A stretch of 56,382 bases of DNA from a virus: positions 1 to 56,382 of IMG/VR virus record IMGVR_UViG_3300049919_000129; one strand, written 5' to 3'. The stretch's first letter is position 1; every line of letters begins with the position of its first letter. Under the pieces are notes generated by a model. It searched no databases and was not told the DNA's origin. It was given only the letters and a program-made list of their open reading frames with translations. Below are positions 15,954-24,263 of the stretch, piece after piece. A program made the translations under genes and the position numbers.

Positions 15954-17417
15954 ATGAAAAATAAGATACTAGAAGTGCTTTATAAAAACGGCAGGCCGAT
16001 ATCAAGAAGATTCAATTCAGAATGGCTGCAGCATAATGAACCAGAACTCTTTAATGATATACTGTCAAATACATCATATCTAGTAGAATGTGATATTTCG
16101 TCTCGCGTACATACCGTCCTTAAGGATATAAAAGAACAGCCCGTGTGTAAAACATGCGGGACACCAACCACATATCCAAACACAGAAAGGACGGGGTTCA
16201 AAACTTACTGCAATTCTGCTTGTATGTCGAAAGACCCAAACTTATCTGCAATAATGAAGGTGAGAAAAGCAAAAACGGATCATGATGCGGCAAATGAAAA
16301 AAGAAAGGCTACGACAGTAGAAAAATATGGAGTCGAGTTCAACTCACAGCGCCCAGAAGTAAAAGAAATTTTACAAAAGTCAAAACTGGAAAAATCAAAT
16401 CCACTAGCCCTAGAAAAACTAATGGATCGTGATTGGCTGAACACCCAATATAATAAGAACAAAAGAACTGCTCTTGACATATCGCATGAGATTTTTGTGG
16501 ATTACACAACAGTAATATCATATTGTGAAAAGTTTGGATTCGAGATTAGGGCAGGCGGAAGCTCATCCCAATATGAGGAAAAAATATGCAGAATGCTGGA
16601 TTCTAATGAGATATCCTATATCCGCAGAACCAGAAAAATAATTTCACCGTATGAACTTGACATATATCTACCACAGTTTAATTTTGCCATTGAGGTTGAT
16701 GGATTATATTCGCATTCCTTTCCGAATTTTGAACGGGCTAAGGATAAGGGGTACCATTTAATGAAAACCAATATGTGCGAAAAGCTGGGAATTCACCTAA
16801 TGCATTTTACCTGCGAGCAAATATCCACCAAATGGGAAATCGTTGAGTCTATCATTTTAAACAAATGTAAAAAATCCAAAATGGTGTATGCAAGAAAATG
16901 TAATATCATTGATGTTTCACCAGAAAGGGCAACAGACTTCCTGAATAAAAACCACATACAGGGCAAGCTCGGTTCCACCATTAGACTTGGACTGGAATGC
17001 GATGGAGAATTGACTTCAATTATGACCTTTGGTAAGGCTAGATACGACGATTCTGAATACGAGCTTCTTCGATTCTGCAATAAAACAGGAGTGTCTGTGG
17101 TTGGTGGGGCCGGTAAATTATTCGCATGTTTCATAGAAAGGCATGCTCCAAAATCAGTTATGTCATTTGCAAATAAATTATGGGCGTCTGGTGCCATGTA
17201 CGCAGCACTAGGGTTTGTTCGTGAGAAAGACACGAAGATCGGATATTGCTGGACAGACAAAACGGTGACAATAAGTCGCTACAAGGCAATGAAACACAAT
17301 TTAGCATCTTGGCTACCTTCATATGACGATACCAAATCGGAAGCTGAAAACATGTTCGCGGCAAAATACCGTAGGATATGGGATTGTGGGCAGCAGGTGT
17401 GGAAATTTAGTAGGTGA
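15954..17417 (+). CDS. Vsr-like (EDxHD-type) homing endonuclease, first of a tandem pair
   Basis: The product of 487 residues has a zinc-binding module (Cys65, Cys68, Cys86, Cys90), a helix-turn-helix-like linker and a nuclease core: Glu208/209, 'ELDIYLPQFNFAIEVDGLYSH' spanning Asp236, Glu247 and His254, then 'GIHLMHFTCEQI'. The second half, 'VYARKCNIIDVS' through 'IMTFGKARY' and 'VVGGAGKLFACF', is an extra domain typical of phage endonucleases of this kind. The nuclease motif matches the protein between the terminase halves. It was inserted after the capsid gene with its own promoter and terminator. AT-rich codon use contrasts with gp23. A likely target is the same intergenic site in related phages. 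Confidence 0.83.
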   Translation: MKNKILEVLYKNGRPISRRFNSEWLQHNEPELFNDILSNTSYLVECDISSRVHTVLKDIKEQPVCKTCGTPTTYPNTERTGFKTYCNSACMSKDPNLSAIMKVRKAKTDHDAANEKRKATTVEKYGVEFNSQRPEVKEILQKSKLEKSNPLALEKLMDRDWLNTQYNKNKRTALDISHEIFVDYTTVISYCEKFGFEIRAGGSSSQYEEKICRMLDSNEISYIRRTRKIISPYELDIYLPQFNFAIEVDGLYSHSFPNFERAKDKGYHLMKTNMCEKLGIHLMHFTCEQISTKWEIVESIILNKCKKSKMVYARKCNIIDVSPERATDFLNKNHIQGKLGSTIRLGLECDGELTSIMTFGKARYDDSEYELLRFCNKTGVSVVGGAGKLFACFIERHAPKSVMSFANKLWASGAMYAALGFVREKDTKIGYCWTDKTVTISRYKAMKHNLASWLPSYDDTKSEAENMFAAKYRRIWDCGQQVWKFSR

Positions 17418-17418
17418 T

Positions 17419-17456
17419 TTGACAAAGAATCGACCATATGGTAAAATGATAAATAC
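17419..17456 (+). promoter_or_regulatory. Second copy of the host-type plus late promoter block
   Basis: TTGACA (17419-17424), a 17-base spacer with CCATATGG, TAAAAT (17442-17447), then GATAAATAC (17448-17456). It differs from the 15888 copy by very few bases through 36 positions. It lies one base after the previous endonuclease gene and 26 bases before the next start. Confidence 0.82.
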
Positions 17457-17482
17457 ACATATCAACCAAATATAGGATTCCT

Positions 17483-18973
17483 ATGTATTCAAATGAAATA
17501 TTAGAATTGGCGGCTGCTTCAAAAGACACATCGATGATGATTAGACTGTCTTTGGATAAAATAAATCGGCAAAAAATCATAGAGGCCACTGCTTTTATGG
17601 ATTCGTTTTATCCGAAAATCCCACTGAAAATTCGGTGCATTGCAATCATACAATCGTATAATGAATCAAATTTTCCTAAGTGTAAAAACTGCGACTCTCC
17701 GGTTGGGTATGATAAAGAATATAATAATTCATTCAATACATTTTGCTCAGATAAATGCGCAAAGGACTACGGAAGACTACCAGATGATATACGAGGAAAG
17801 TTGAATGATCCAGATTGGTTATACCAAAAGCGGATACATGACCGAATGCCGTACCAAACAATCGCAGACGAGCTTGGGGTTTCTGATTACAAGGTAAAAT
17901 CTGCATGCATTGCGCTTGGAATTCCATTACTTCGATACAACGAATCCACCTCTGAGGTGTTGGTCAAACTACAGGATAAGGAATTTCTTGAGGCAGAGTA
18001 CAGCAAGGGTAAGACCATGCAGCAGATATCGGAAGAGATAAAATCATCGAAGGCGACGGTGCAAAAATCATTTATATTTCATGAGATTACAGTCAGACCA
18101 CCAAACTCATATGCGAGAAAAGTAAATAAAAGATCAAAGGAAGAGGTTGAATTGGAAGAGTATATCAAAAGTCTTGGTGTTGTGACCGAACATTCAAACA
18201 GAAAAATATTGAATGGGTTGGAAATCGATATCCTTTGTCCGGAGTTAAACATCGGATTTGAATATAACGGCATATACTCACATCTAGAAGAGAACGGTAA
18301 GGGAGCAAAATATCACATCACAAAGACGGAACTTGCTGCAGCAGCTGGGATAAAATTATTTCATATCTTTAGTGACGATTGGATTCTAAATAAAGATGTG
18401 ATGAAATCTGTAATATCTAGCAAATTGGGAAAGGCAATCACCACATTACACGCAAGAAAATGCAGCATTTCCTCACTTTCAGCGAACGATAAGAACCTCT
18501 TCCTAGACTCAAACCACATTCAAGGAAAGGATTCGTCTAGTATAAATTATGCGCTATCGTTTGATGGTATGCCGGTTGCAATAATGACTTTTGGGAAGTC
18601 TAGGTACAATAAATCCACAGAATGGGAACTCATTCGATTTGCGTGTAAAAAGAACACCTCGGTGGTGGGCGGATTTTCCAAGTTGTTATGCGAATTTCGT
18701 AAGAATAATTCCGGTAGCATCGTTTCTTATGCGGATCGTTCCATAAGTGATGGCGGAGTATATTCAAAAAATGGGTTTGCCTTAACTAGAGTAAACCCAC
18801 CAAACTACAAATATGTCAACCTAAACAAAGGGTTAAAGAGATTGCATAGGGCAGCGTTCATGAAGGGTAAGATATCTGATGATGGGGACACTCGATCCGA
18901 GAGGGAGATAATGCTTTCTCGTGGATATAAGCGGATATGGGATTGCGGCACGCTCACCTATATTATGCAGTAA
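17483..18973 (+). CDS. Vsr-like (EDxHD-type) homing endonuclease, second of a tandem pair
   Basis: The product of 496 residues is a diverged paralogue of the preceding protein, with the same layout. Zinc pairs are Cys67/70 and Cys88/92, a helix-turn-helix-like repeat region 'MPYQTIADELGVSDYKVKS' follows, and the nuclease core is 'LEIDILCPELNIGFEYNGIY' with Asp249, Glu260 and His267. The C-terminal domain contains 'LHARKCSISSLS', 'IMTFGKSRY', 'VVGGFSKLL' and ends 'RIWDCGTLTYIMQ', almost as in its neighbour (RIWDCGQQVWKF). The repeated promoter suggests the whole unit was duplicated or acquired twice. A bidirectional terminator follows. Confidence 0.82.
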   Translation: MYSNEILELAAASKDTSMMIRLSLDKINRQKIIEATAFMDSFYPKIPLKIRCIAIIQSYNESNFPKCKNCDSPVGYDKEYNNSFNTFCSDKCAKDYGRLPDDIRGKLNDPDWLYQKRIHDRMPYQTIADELGVSDYKVKSACIALGIPLLRYNESTSEVLVKLQDKEFLEAEYSKGKTMQQISEEIKSSKATVQKSFIFHEITVRPPNSYARKVNKRSKEEVELEEYIKSLGVVTEHSNRKILNGLEIDILCPELNIGFEYNGIYSHLEENGKGAKYHITKTELAAAAGIKLFHIFSDDWILNKDVMKSVISSKLGKAITTLHARKCSISSLSANDKNLFLDSNHIQGKDSSSINYALSFDGMPVAIMTFGKSRYNKSTEWELIRFACKKNTSVVGGFSKLLCEFRKNNSGSIVSYADRSISDGGVYSKNGFALTRVNPPNYKYVNLNKGLKRLHRAAFMKGKISDDGDTRSEREIMLSRGYKRIWDCGTLTYIMQ

Positions 18974-18978
18974 AAATA

Positions 18979-18998
18979 AAGCCCCAATTAAGGGGCTT
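18979..18998 (+). terminator. Bidirectional terminator between convergent genes
   Basis: AAGCCCC, loop AATTAA, GGGGCTT. It sits between the + strand endonuclease and a minus-strand gene. The minus-strand reading is followed by TTTATTTTTA, a better U-tract, so it probably ends transcripts from both sides. Confidence 0.85.
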
Positions 18999-19013
18999 CT
19001 TCACTTCACGGTT

Positions 19014-19463
19014 TCATACCATTCCTATCCAACCAATCGTGCCAATACCCCTTGGTTCCAATCCTAGAAGATTCCGCTTTATTAACCCCCATTTTATCTT
19101 TCCACTCCTTTGAACGCTGCTTGCTCTCTTCCACATCAAACCCCTTGTGGTCAGATGATATACCTTTGGGTCTTTTGACTGCTTGGTGACCTTCGTAGAG
19201 CCGTCTGGATGAACCTTTATTGAGTCCCCAACGGTTGGTTCGTGAGCAGTCTCAAAATCAGGGGAGTGGAGGAACGAAAACGTTCCTTCTTTTTTGTTGT
19301 GCTTGACTACGGTGTATTCATGACCAGCAGGAAGGTGCTTCTTTGCATTTTCCAGATCGTCTTTTGGTAGGACGTGTTCATAATCCTTATGGACGTAATG
19401 ATCGCCACCGATCTTCTTACCTATGGTGGCAGATTCAATCAGGAATTGCTTGAATGATATCAC
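19014..19463 (-). CDS. Hypothetical protein with capsid-targeting-like N terminus
   Basis: The product of 149 residues starts 'MISFKQFLIESATIG', which resembles the T4 capsid-targeting sequence (MKTYQEFIAE) cleaved by gp21 after Leu/Ile-X-Glu; cleavage after FLIE would fit. The rest is basic with His-rich turns and ends in a strongly basic, hydrophobic tail. I do not recognise a domain. The GTG start overlaps the stop of the preceding gene, so it is translationally coupled to the methyltransferase-like gene and shares its late promoter. A role as an internal head protein is inferred. Confidence 0.6.
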   Translation of the reverse strand: MISFKQFLIESATIGKKIGGDHYVHKDYEHVLPKDDLENAKKHLPAGHEYTVVKHNKKEGTFSFLHSPDFETAHEPTVGDSIKVHPDGSTKVTKQSKDPKVYHLTTRGLMWKRASSVQRSGKIKWGLIKRNLLGLEPRGIGTIGWIGMV

Positions 19464-20131
19464 TCCTCTGGATTCCGCATCTTCATATGGACTTCCACAC
19501 CATTAGCAGACAATCCGGCAACCTTCTTGACTTCAACCTCATGCCCATGGCGCTTAGCTTCACCTTCGATATAATTCTTTAATTCGTCGCCATCGAAGCC
19601 TTTTTGGTAAACGTGCTGGCTTCCTTTTTTAACCCAAACCGCTTTATCCTCATCTGCAGGTTTCGTGTTCTTGGCAGTGTCGATATCGCCTTTAAACTTC
19701 CTAGTGCCGATATGTGCAACACCACCTTCTTTCATCGAAGAGAAGATATGTCTGGTGATGTGGTCTCTGATATGCGGCTCAACTACGTTCAGAACGTTAT
19801 GACAAACGACTGCATGATAATGATCCTTTGGCACCTCTTCCGACTTTGTGAAGGTCGGCTTTTCTTTTCTGCGGTCTGCAAATGGCTCGTAATCATGAAC
19901 AGCGTGTTTACTTGTATCACCACCAAGACCAGCCTTTAGCCCATGGGTAGTCTGCTCTAGACCGGCCCCATAGTTCAATACTCTTCCATCGACTGGAATC
20001 TGTTGTTTTAGCCTCTCGCCAGATTTCTTGTATGTTCCTGCGGTGGTTGCCACCTGAGTGGTACCAGAACCAGCTTGATGTTCGATCTTGTGTACGATGG
20101 ATTCTAGGATAAAATCTTTAAGGGTTTTCAT
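19460..20131 (-). CDS. SAM-dependent methyltransferase-like protein with capsid-targeting-like N terminus
   Basis: The product of 223 residues starts 'MKTLKDFILESIVHK', closely matching the T4 internal-protein leader with a gp21-type cut after ILE. The body looks like a class I methyltransferase: motif I 'GRVLNYGAG' near residue 50, an acidic residue in 'AVHDYEPF', motif IV 'YHAVVCHNVLNVV' and 'EGGVAHIGTRKF' as the next strand. Substrate unknown. It has a late promoter on the minus strand (20160-20168) and an AGGA site. If packaged in the head it could act on host molecules or DNA at injection. The catalytic competence of the fold is not certain. Confidence 0.68.
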   Translation of the reverse strand: MKTLKDFILESIVHKIEHQAGSGTTQVATTAGTYKKSGERLKQQIPVDGRVLNYGAGLEQTTHGLKAGLGGDTSKHAVHDYEPFADRRKEKPTFTKSEEVPKDHYHAVVCHNVLNVVEPHIRDHITRHIFSSMKEGGVAHIGTRKFKGDIDTAKNTKPADEDKAVWVKKGSQHVYQKGFDGDELKNYIEGEAKRHGHEVEVKKVAGLSANGVEVHMKMRNPEE

Positions 20132-20159
20132 TGGTTGGTTCCTGATTGCATGCGATATA

Positions 20160-20168
20160 GTATTTATC
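20160..20168 (-). promoter_or_regulatory. Putative late promoter GATAAATAC, minus strand
   Basis: The minus strand reads TAGATAAATACTATATC, an especially good match to the extended T4 late consensus (TATAAATACTATT). It lies 29 bases before the methyltransferase-like gene and touches the stop codon of the upstream HNH gene. Confidence 0.72.
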
Positions 20169-20776
20169 TATGGAGCATTCTTAGTCATTTTCATCACAGG
20201 TTTAGTGGTAGCATCTTCCATCGACCACCCAGCATGCAAACGGCTGTAAAATGTATTTCTGCTAATCCCATTATTCTCTGCTATTGTAGCTGCCATAGTA
20301 CCGTCATCCGTTCGGATATTATTGGTTCTATTTGATTGCTGTTCCTTATGTGTCAACCATCTGCAATTTGACGGAGCATAGTTGCCGAGGGTGTTTATCC
20401 GATCTAATGTCAAATTATCGGAATATCCATTAGATATTGCCCAAGCATAGAATGCAAGAAAATCGTTCTTCCATTCTTCACATACAGTAATGCCGTTTTT
20501 AATATAACTTTGGCGCTCTTTACATCTACTAATCATACCTCTCCATGAGTCTTTTATTCTTCTGCGATTCATACCATGCGGTGTTTTATTTTTCTGCGCA
20601 CACGGTAAGCATTTTGTAGGATTTTTACGTCGGAGGTAGTCTGTCCTAATAATTTTGATCGTGCCGCAAGAACAACGACACTCCCAAAAAGCAGACTTGA
20701 CATTACCAATAGCAGCTTTTTTTATAACCAACCATTCACCAAATGTCTGACCAGTTAAATCAATGCGTTTTCCCAT
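20168..20776 (-). CDS. HNH-type homing endonuclease
   Basis: The product of 202 residues starts at the ATG whose upstream sequence is TTGGAGTGGAT, better than an in-frame start further out. An N-terminal zinc module (Cys33/35/37 and Cys56/59, 'WECRCSCG') leads to an HNH-like core, 'NLTLDRINTLGNYAPSNCRW' (residues 121-140), followed by 'LTHKEQQSNRTNN', a signature shared by many phage endonucleases. The C terminus 'TIAENNGISRNTFYSRLHAG' is a helix-turn-helix of the NUMOD type for DNA binding. It lies between the vWA gene and the late methyltransferase-like gene, and its terminator-side position suggests independent insertion. Confidence 0.82.
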   Translation of the reverse strand: MGKRIDLTGQTFGEWLVIKKAAIGNVKSAFWECRCSCGTIKIIRTDYLRRKNPTKCLPCAQKNKTPHGMNRRRIKDSWRGMISRCKERQSYIKNGITVCEEWKNDFLAFYAWAISNGYSDNLTLDRINTLGNYAPSNCRWLTHKEQQSNRTNNIRTDDGTMAATIAENNGISRNTFYSRLHAGWSMEDATTKPVMKMTKNAP

Positions 20777-20793
20777 ATCCACTCCAAATACGG

Positions 20794-20817
20794 AAAGTCC
20801 CCAATTAAGGGGACTTT
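20794..20817 (-). terminator. Terminator after the vWA gene
   Basis: On the + strand AAAGTCCCC, loop AATTAA, GGGGACTTT. Both flanks are T- or A-rich, so it works on either strand. It ends the minus-strand vWA operon 20 bases before the HNH gene begins. Same loop and C4/G4 core as the structures at 15851 and 18979. Confidence 0.85.
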
Positions 20818-20837
20818 TCTTCAATAAAATTAAAACA

Positions 20838-22970
20838 TCAGACCGAGATTTCTTTTTCTTCAAGATCGGCGGTCACCGTGATATCAAATCCGTTGATATT
20901 CAATTCCATGCTGTTCTGGTCTGCAGCTAGGTCGTTGAACCAAACATGCCCGACGATGATCGCAAACTTGGTCTTGGAAAGCTCAAGGTTCAGCTTACGA
21001 ACCTTTGCAATCGCTGCATCAGCTTCCATCTTCAACCACTCCTGCTTTTCCTCTGCAGTCTTCGTAGGAGCAATCGCATTGACCGCATTGATGGAAGCAG
21101 TCATGATGGATTCACGCAGCGTCAGAGCCTTGCCAGATGCCATTTTAGCGATAACATCTTCGACCTTCGGAAGGGATGACAGCTTGGCAACAGAAATGCT
21201 CAATTGCTTGGACATATACATATCACTGGCTGCTTCCTTAGTGCTCTTCGGGCTAAACCCGTTGTAATCGGTGATGCCGATTTCCTTGAGCCAGTCCGCA
21301 GCATCTTCACCAAACAGGATACTGAAACCTTCGGAACGCTTCTCGGTAACCTCATCACGGAAATGCTTGAACACCTTTTGTGCGGCCTTCAGGCATTCAA
21401 GTTCGAATACTTTGGCAAAGGTTTCCTTGGCAGAAACATTCTTAACCATCTGGCGATTGATCACCGGAAGTTTGGCAATATTCAGATTGAATTTCTCACC
21501 GGCAATGGCACTATCAATTACACCGACAGCCTGTAACTTTGCGATGGTGATAGCGGATAGCGAGACCGGAAGAATCCGAGTATGCACGATACCATCACGA
21601 ATGATCGTATAGTTACGATATACGAAGGACGGTACGTTATTAGGAAGCTTCGGGAACTTCTTGCGTTCGTCAGGTAGAGCGACAGTGCCGTTCATTCGAG
21701 TCTGCAAGGAAGCATTTGGACGCTCGCTGTTATAAACGATGCAATTCATCTTGATGCCGGGGTTCTCTTCATTCGGCGTGAACTTTAATGAATCATCATT
21801 CCTTTTCTCGCCTGCACCAATTCTCTTGTATCCGAATGCTGGATCAAGCGGGAACAGGAGATTACCTTCGTCTTCGGAGAGGTCATTCAGAAGATCGATT
21901 ACCGTGTAGGCATCTTCCTTCGGAACAGCGTTCATATCCTTGCCTAGAGCATATCTTGCCGCAGGATCAACTGCCGCTTGCATGCACATGGTTTGGAAAT
22001 CTGAATAATCCTGCTTGGAGAATGCATTAACAAATTTGTTGACCAGTGCAACGTCACCGAGCGATGCCAGAACATCAAAAATATCGCTGGCTAGCATGCG
22101 CTGGGATAGTGTTGCGAGACCGGCATATACCAGTTGGAATGATGCTTCACTGGGGGCAACACCGCCAGTTCCAGTTGAGAAGAATGCGACAGACTCAACG
22201 GATTCAGGGACAATAACGGTGTTATTTGGTGTCACAGAATATGTTACGAGTTTACCTGCGGCGTCAATGGTGAATGCATATCCAAGCTTGGCTTGGTTCG
22301 TCAGTGCAATCGCAACCTTCTTACCACCACCAATGGTCTTGGTGAGTTCTCCCTCGAAAGTGGTCTGATAGTCAGATAGGTTTTCAGAGAAGATCAGGTT
22401 GGCACCCATAGCCTCCGCCATCTTTGTGAGAAGTGGGCGATTACAATTCCAACCAAATTCAATAATTGCCGACGCATCAACGTAAGCAGATATTTTCTCC
22501 GAAATATCCAAAACAGCTTTTTGTGTGTTTTGGTTCTCGTATCCATCCGTCATGAAAAGGACGTTGATGAGCGAGTCTGCCCGTTTGGCCTTAAGACGAC
22601 CAACGACGTTGATAACTTCACCCAGAGGCTGAACGAATCCAGTCAGACAGACTGGTTGAAGGAAGCGATCAATGGCCGCATTCAATGCAGACATGTCGGA
22701 TAGGCTGCGAATGGGAACGCCTTCCTGCAGAACACCGAATTGGTTTGTGCCAGAGAACCAAATCAGGGTGATGGTGTCATCCACGCCAACAAGAGTTGGT
22801 AGCTTGTTTTTCAGGTGGCGACGGAGTTCTGGGAGATCACTTGACATTGAGCCAGATACGTCGATGATGGCGATGTGTTCGACAGGCAGAACCACTGGGG
22901 CTGGCTTTTTTGTCGAAACGTTTTGTACGATCAAGGCAAGATTATTCTTACCTGCGAATTGAATATTCAT
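20838..22970 (-). CDS. Von Willebrand factor A-domain protein
   Basis: The product of 710 residues has an N-terminal vWA domain with a complete metal-ion-dependent adhesion site: 'IAIIDVSGSMSS' (Asp37, Ser39, Ser41), Thr109 in 'CLTGFVQ' and Asp141 in 'FMTDGYENQ'. The remaining two thirds are not recognised. The ATG at 22970 has AGGA upstream; an in-frame ATG at 23003 lies within the -10 to +1 area of the promoter and is unlikely. It is transcribed leftward from TTGACA-17-TACACT, so probably early. vWA proteins usually bind partner proteins, often with AAA ATPases, but no such partner gene is adjacent. A host-interaction role is speculative. Confidence 0.85.
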   Translation of the reverse strand: MNIQFAGKNNLALIVQNVSTKKPAPVVLPVEHIAIIDVSGSMSSDLPELRRHLKNKLPTLVGVDDTITLIWFSGTNQFGVLQEGVPIRSLSDMSALNAAIDRFLQPVCLTGFVQPLGEVINVVGRLKAKRADSLINVLFMTDGYENQNTQKAVLDISEKISAYVDASAIIEFGWNCNRPLLTKMAEAMGANLIFSENLSDYQTTFEGELTKTIGGGKKVAIALTNQAKLGYAFTIDAAGKLVTYSVTPNNTVIVPESVESVAFFSTGTGGVAPSEASFQLVYAGLATLSQRMLASDIFDVLASLGDVALVNKFVNAFSKQDYSDFQTMCMQAAVDPAARYALGKDMNAVPKEDAYTVIDLLNDLSEDEGNLLFPLDPAFGYKRIGAGEKRNDDSLKFTPNEENPGIKMNCIVYNSERPNASLQTRMNGTVALPDERKKFPKLPNNVPSFVYRNYTIIRDGIVHTRILPVSLSAITIAKLQAVGVIDSAIAGEKFNLNIAKLPVINRQMVKNVSAKETFAKVFELECLKAAQKVFKHFRDEVTEKRSEGFSILFGEDAADWLKEIGITDYNGFSPKSTKEAASDMYMSKQLSISVAKLSSLPKVEDVIAKMASGKALTLRESIMTASINAVNAIAPTKTAEEKQEWLKMEADAAIAKVRKLNLELSKTKFAIIVGHVWFNDLAADQNSMELNINGFDITVTADLEEKEISV

Positions 22971-23006
22971 TTGAATTCCTATAACGAGTTTATAAAACAA
23001 CACAAA

Positions 23007-23035
23007 AGTGTACCATAGGTTAACTTAAATGTCAA
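23007..23035 (-). promoter_or_regulatory. Host-type promoter for the vWA gene
   Basis: The minus strand reads TTGACA (23035-23030), 17 bases, TACACT (23012-23007). Transcription would start about 30 bases before the AGGA site of the vWA gene. The -35 lies inside the 3' end of the upstream small gene. Confidence 0.85.
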
Positions 23036-23273
23036 TCTCCTTTAGCATATTTTCCATCTTTGTTGTTTCCTGCTCCCTAGATGAATTTTCGAGCATCAAC
23101 ATCAAGGCTGCATTTTTTCTAGAGAGGTCTAAACAAACCTCAACTGTAGATTCATACTTGACTACCAGCTTCTTGTATGCATCATACAATTCGGATGCAC
23201 TGTAGAATCCGGCTTCTAATGCCTCTGACATTTCTGCTTGATAAAGCTCGATCATTTCCTTTTCTGATATCAT
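23025..23273 (-). CDS. Small hypothetical coiled-coil protein
   Basis: The product has 82 residues and is almost entirely helical by composition, with heptad-like hydrophobic spacing and no Pro or Gly clusters. It begins 'MISEKEMIELYQAEMSEAL'. Not recognised. AAGGAAATT precedes the ATG. It is part of the leftward early run (24452 to 23025) starting at the promoter near 24500, and its 3' end contains the promoter of the vWA gene. Confidence 0.6.
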   Translation of the reverse strand: MISEKEMIELYQAEMSEALEAGFYSASELYDAYKKLVVKYESTVEVCLDLSRKNAALMLMLENSSREQETTKMENMLKEIDI

Positions 23274-23282
23274 AATTTCCTT

Positions 23283-23669
23283 TCAATATTCGATTGTTCC
23301 GTGGCGATCAAAAGTCGATACCCCACGAAGTTTTGCGTTGATATAAAATACCTTTTTTTCTAAGTATCGACCAGCCTTTATGTCGTCGCGTGTAACGAAG
23401 TCGTTTGACTCCCAAACACAATACTTTGCATATGATTTTTTCAGATCGGTTATTTCTGCTTCTGGCATGGTATAGGTAAAGTCTTTACGATCTCTCTTTT
23501 CTTCAAATTCAACATGCATGTGATATTGAGCAAAAGGCTGTTTTACCAGTGATCCTTCTACGAGCGTGGCATCAATATCCATCCAATCCCCAACAAAACC
23601 GTTCCATAGAACGATATCTGGATTGCCTTCGAGCGACTGAAGCAGTTCAATGAGTTTATTCTTTTTCAT
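23283..23669 (-). CDS. Hypothetical early protein
   Basis: The product has 128 residues and starts 'MKKNKLIELLQSLEGNPDIV', a leader common in small phage proteins of unknown function that contain an acidic GxxD-type patch ('NGFVGDWMDID'). The remainder is mixed alpha/beta with several aromatic residues. The 5' end overlaps the upstream gene by 14 bases, which indicates coupling. No catalytic motif can be named. Leftward early operon. Confidence 0.6.
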   Translation of the reverse strand: MKKNKLIELLQSLEGNPDIVLWNGFVGDWMDIDATLVEGSLVKQPFAQYHMHVEFEEKRDRKDFTYTMPEAEITDLKKSYAKYCVWESNDFVTRDDIKAGRYLEKKVFYINAKLRGVSTFDRHGTIEY

Positions 23670-24063
23670 TACATAGCTCCTGTGGGATTTCGATTTCTTC
23701 CCCTAGTTTAGCACAACAATAGCATCGCATGGCTGAGATAAGGTTCGTCTTTCCATTGCCTTTGTAGGTAGTAACTCCTCCATCAGTGAAGCGCAGTATA
23801 AAGGCATCATACGCATCTGGAACTCCAATCCCCCAACACGATATACTGATCTTCTCTCGATCAATGATCGGGCCACTCAAAGCCCAATTTGCACCAAAAT
23901 CCAAATCAAACAAATAAACCGGCCTTGGTTGGATTTTTGGTGGAGTCATGATGAGTTCATTGTCCCACGCATGCGGATTGACTCGCAAGTCTGAGTACCC
24001 TTCACAGGTTGCCACAGCCCAATCGAGAACACGCCCAACCAAGTCTGATGTTTTGATTTTCAT
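23656..24063 (-). CDS. DUF2591 / NinX-like protein
   Basis: The product of 135 residues begins 'MKIKTSDLVGRVLDWAVATC', the characteristic opening of the DUF2591 (NinX-like) phage family, followed by 'NPHAWDNELIM' and 'PDAYDAFILRFTDGG'. Proteins of this family are widespread in tailed phages, often in early accessory runs, and have no known function. It has a C-terminal Cys pair (CYCC). It overlaps the next gene downstream by 14 bases. Confidence 0.75.
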   Translation of the reverse strand: MKIKTSDLVGRVLDWAVATCEGYSDLRVNPHAWDNELIMTPPKIQPRPVYLFDLDFGANWALSGPIIDREKISISCWGIGVPDAYDAFILRFTDGGVTTYKGNGKTNLISAMRCYCCAKLGEEIEIPQELCNEKE

Positions 24064-24073
24064 GATTACCCTT

Positions 24074-24253
24074 TCAATACGCTGTTTTAATATCAGCCCT
24101 TAACATCACAAATCCGATGGATACCTTGCAATTATAACTGCCGTCTTCAGTATCGTCTGCACATAAAGAAGCATACTTAGCCTCAGCTTCTTCCCATGAT
24201 TCAAAGTAATCAACGGAAGGATAATACGGATTGTTTCTTGTCACGACGTACAT
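24074..24253 (-). CDS. Small hypothetical protein
   Basis: The product has 59 residues and starts 'MYVVTRNNPYYPSVDYFESW'. An AAGGAGA site stands five bases before this ATG, so longer in-frame starts are unlikely. The sequence suggests a small alpha/beta protein with a central helix ('WEEAEAKYASLC'). Not recognised. Leftward early operon. Confidence 0.6.
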   Translation of the reverse strand: MYVVTRNNPYYPSVDYFESWEEAEAKYASLCADDTEDGSYNCKVSIGFVMLRADIKTAY

Positions 24254-24263
24254 GATTCTCTCC

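Noticed and set aside
15954-18973. Insertion sequence or transposase pair
   Set aside because: The two large proteins have endonuclease motifs. There are no terminal inverted repeats or target duplications; the repeated 38-base block is a promoter.
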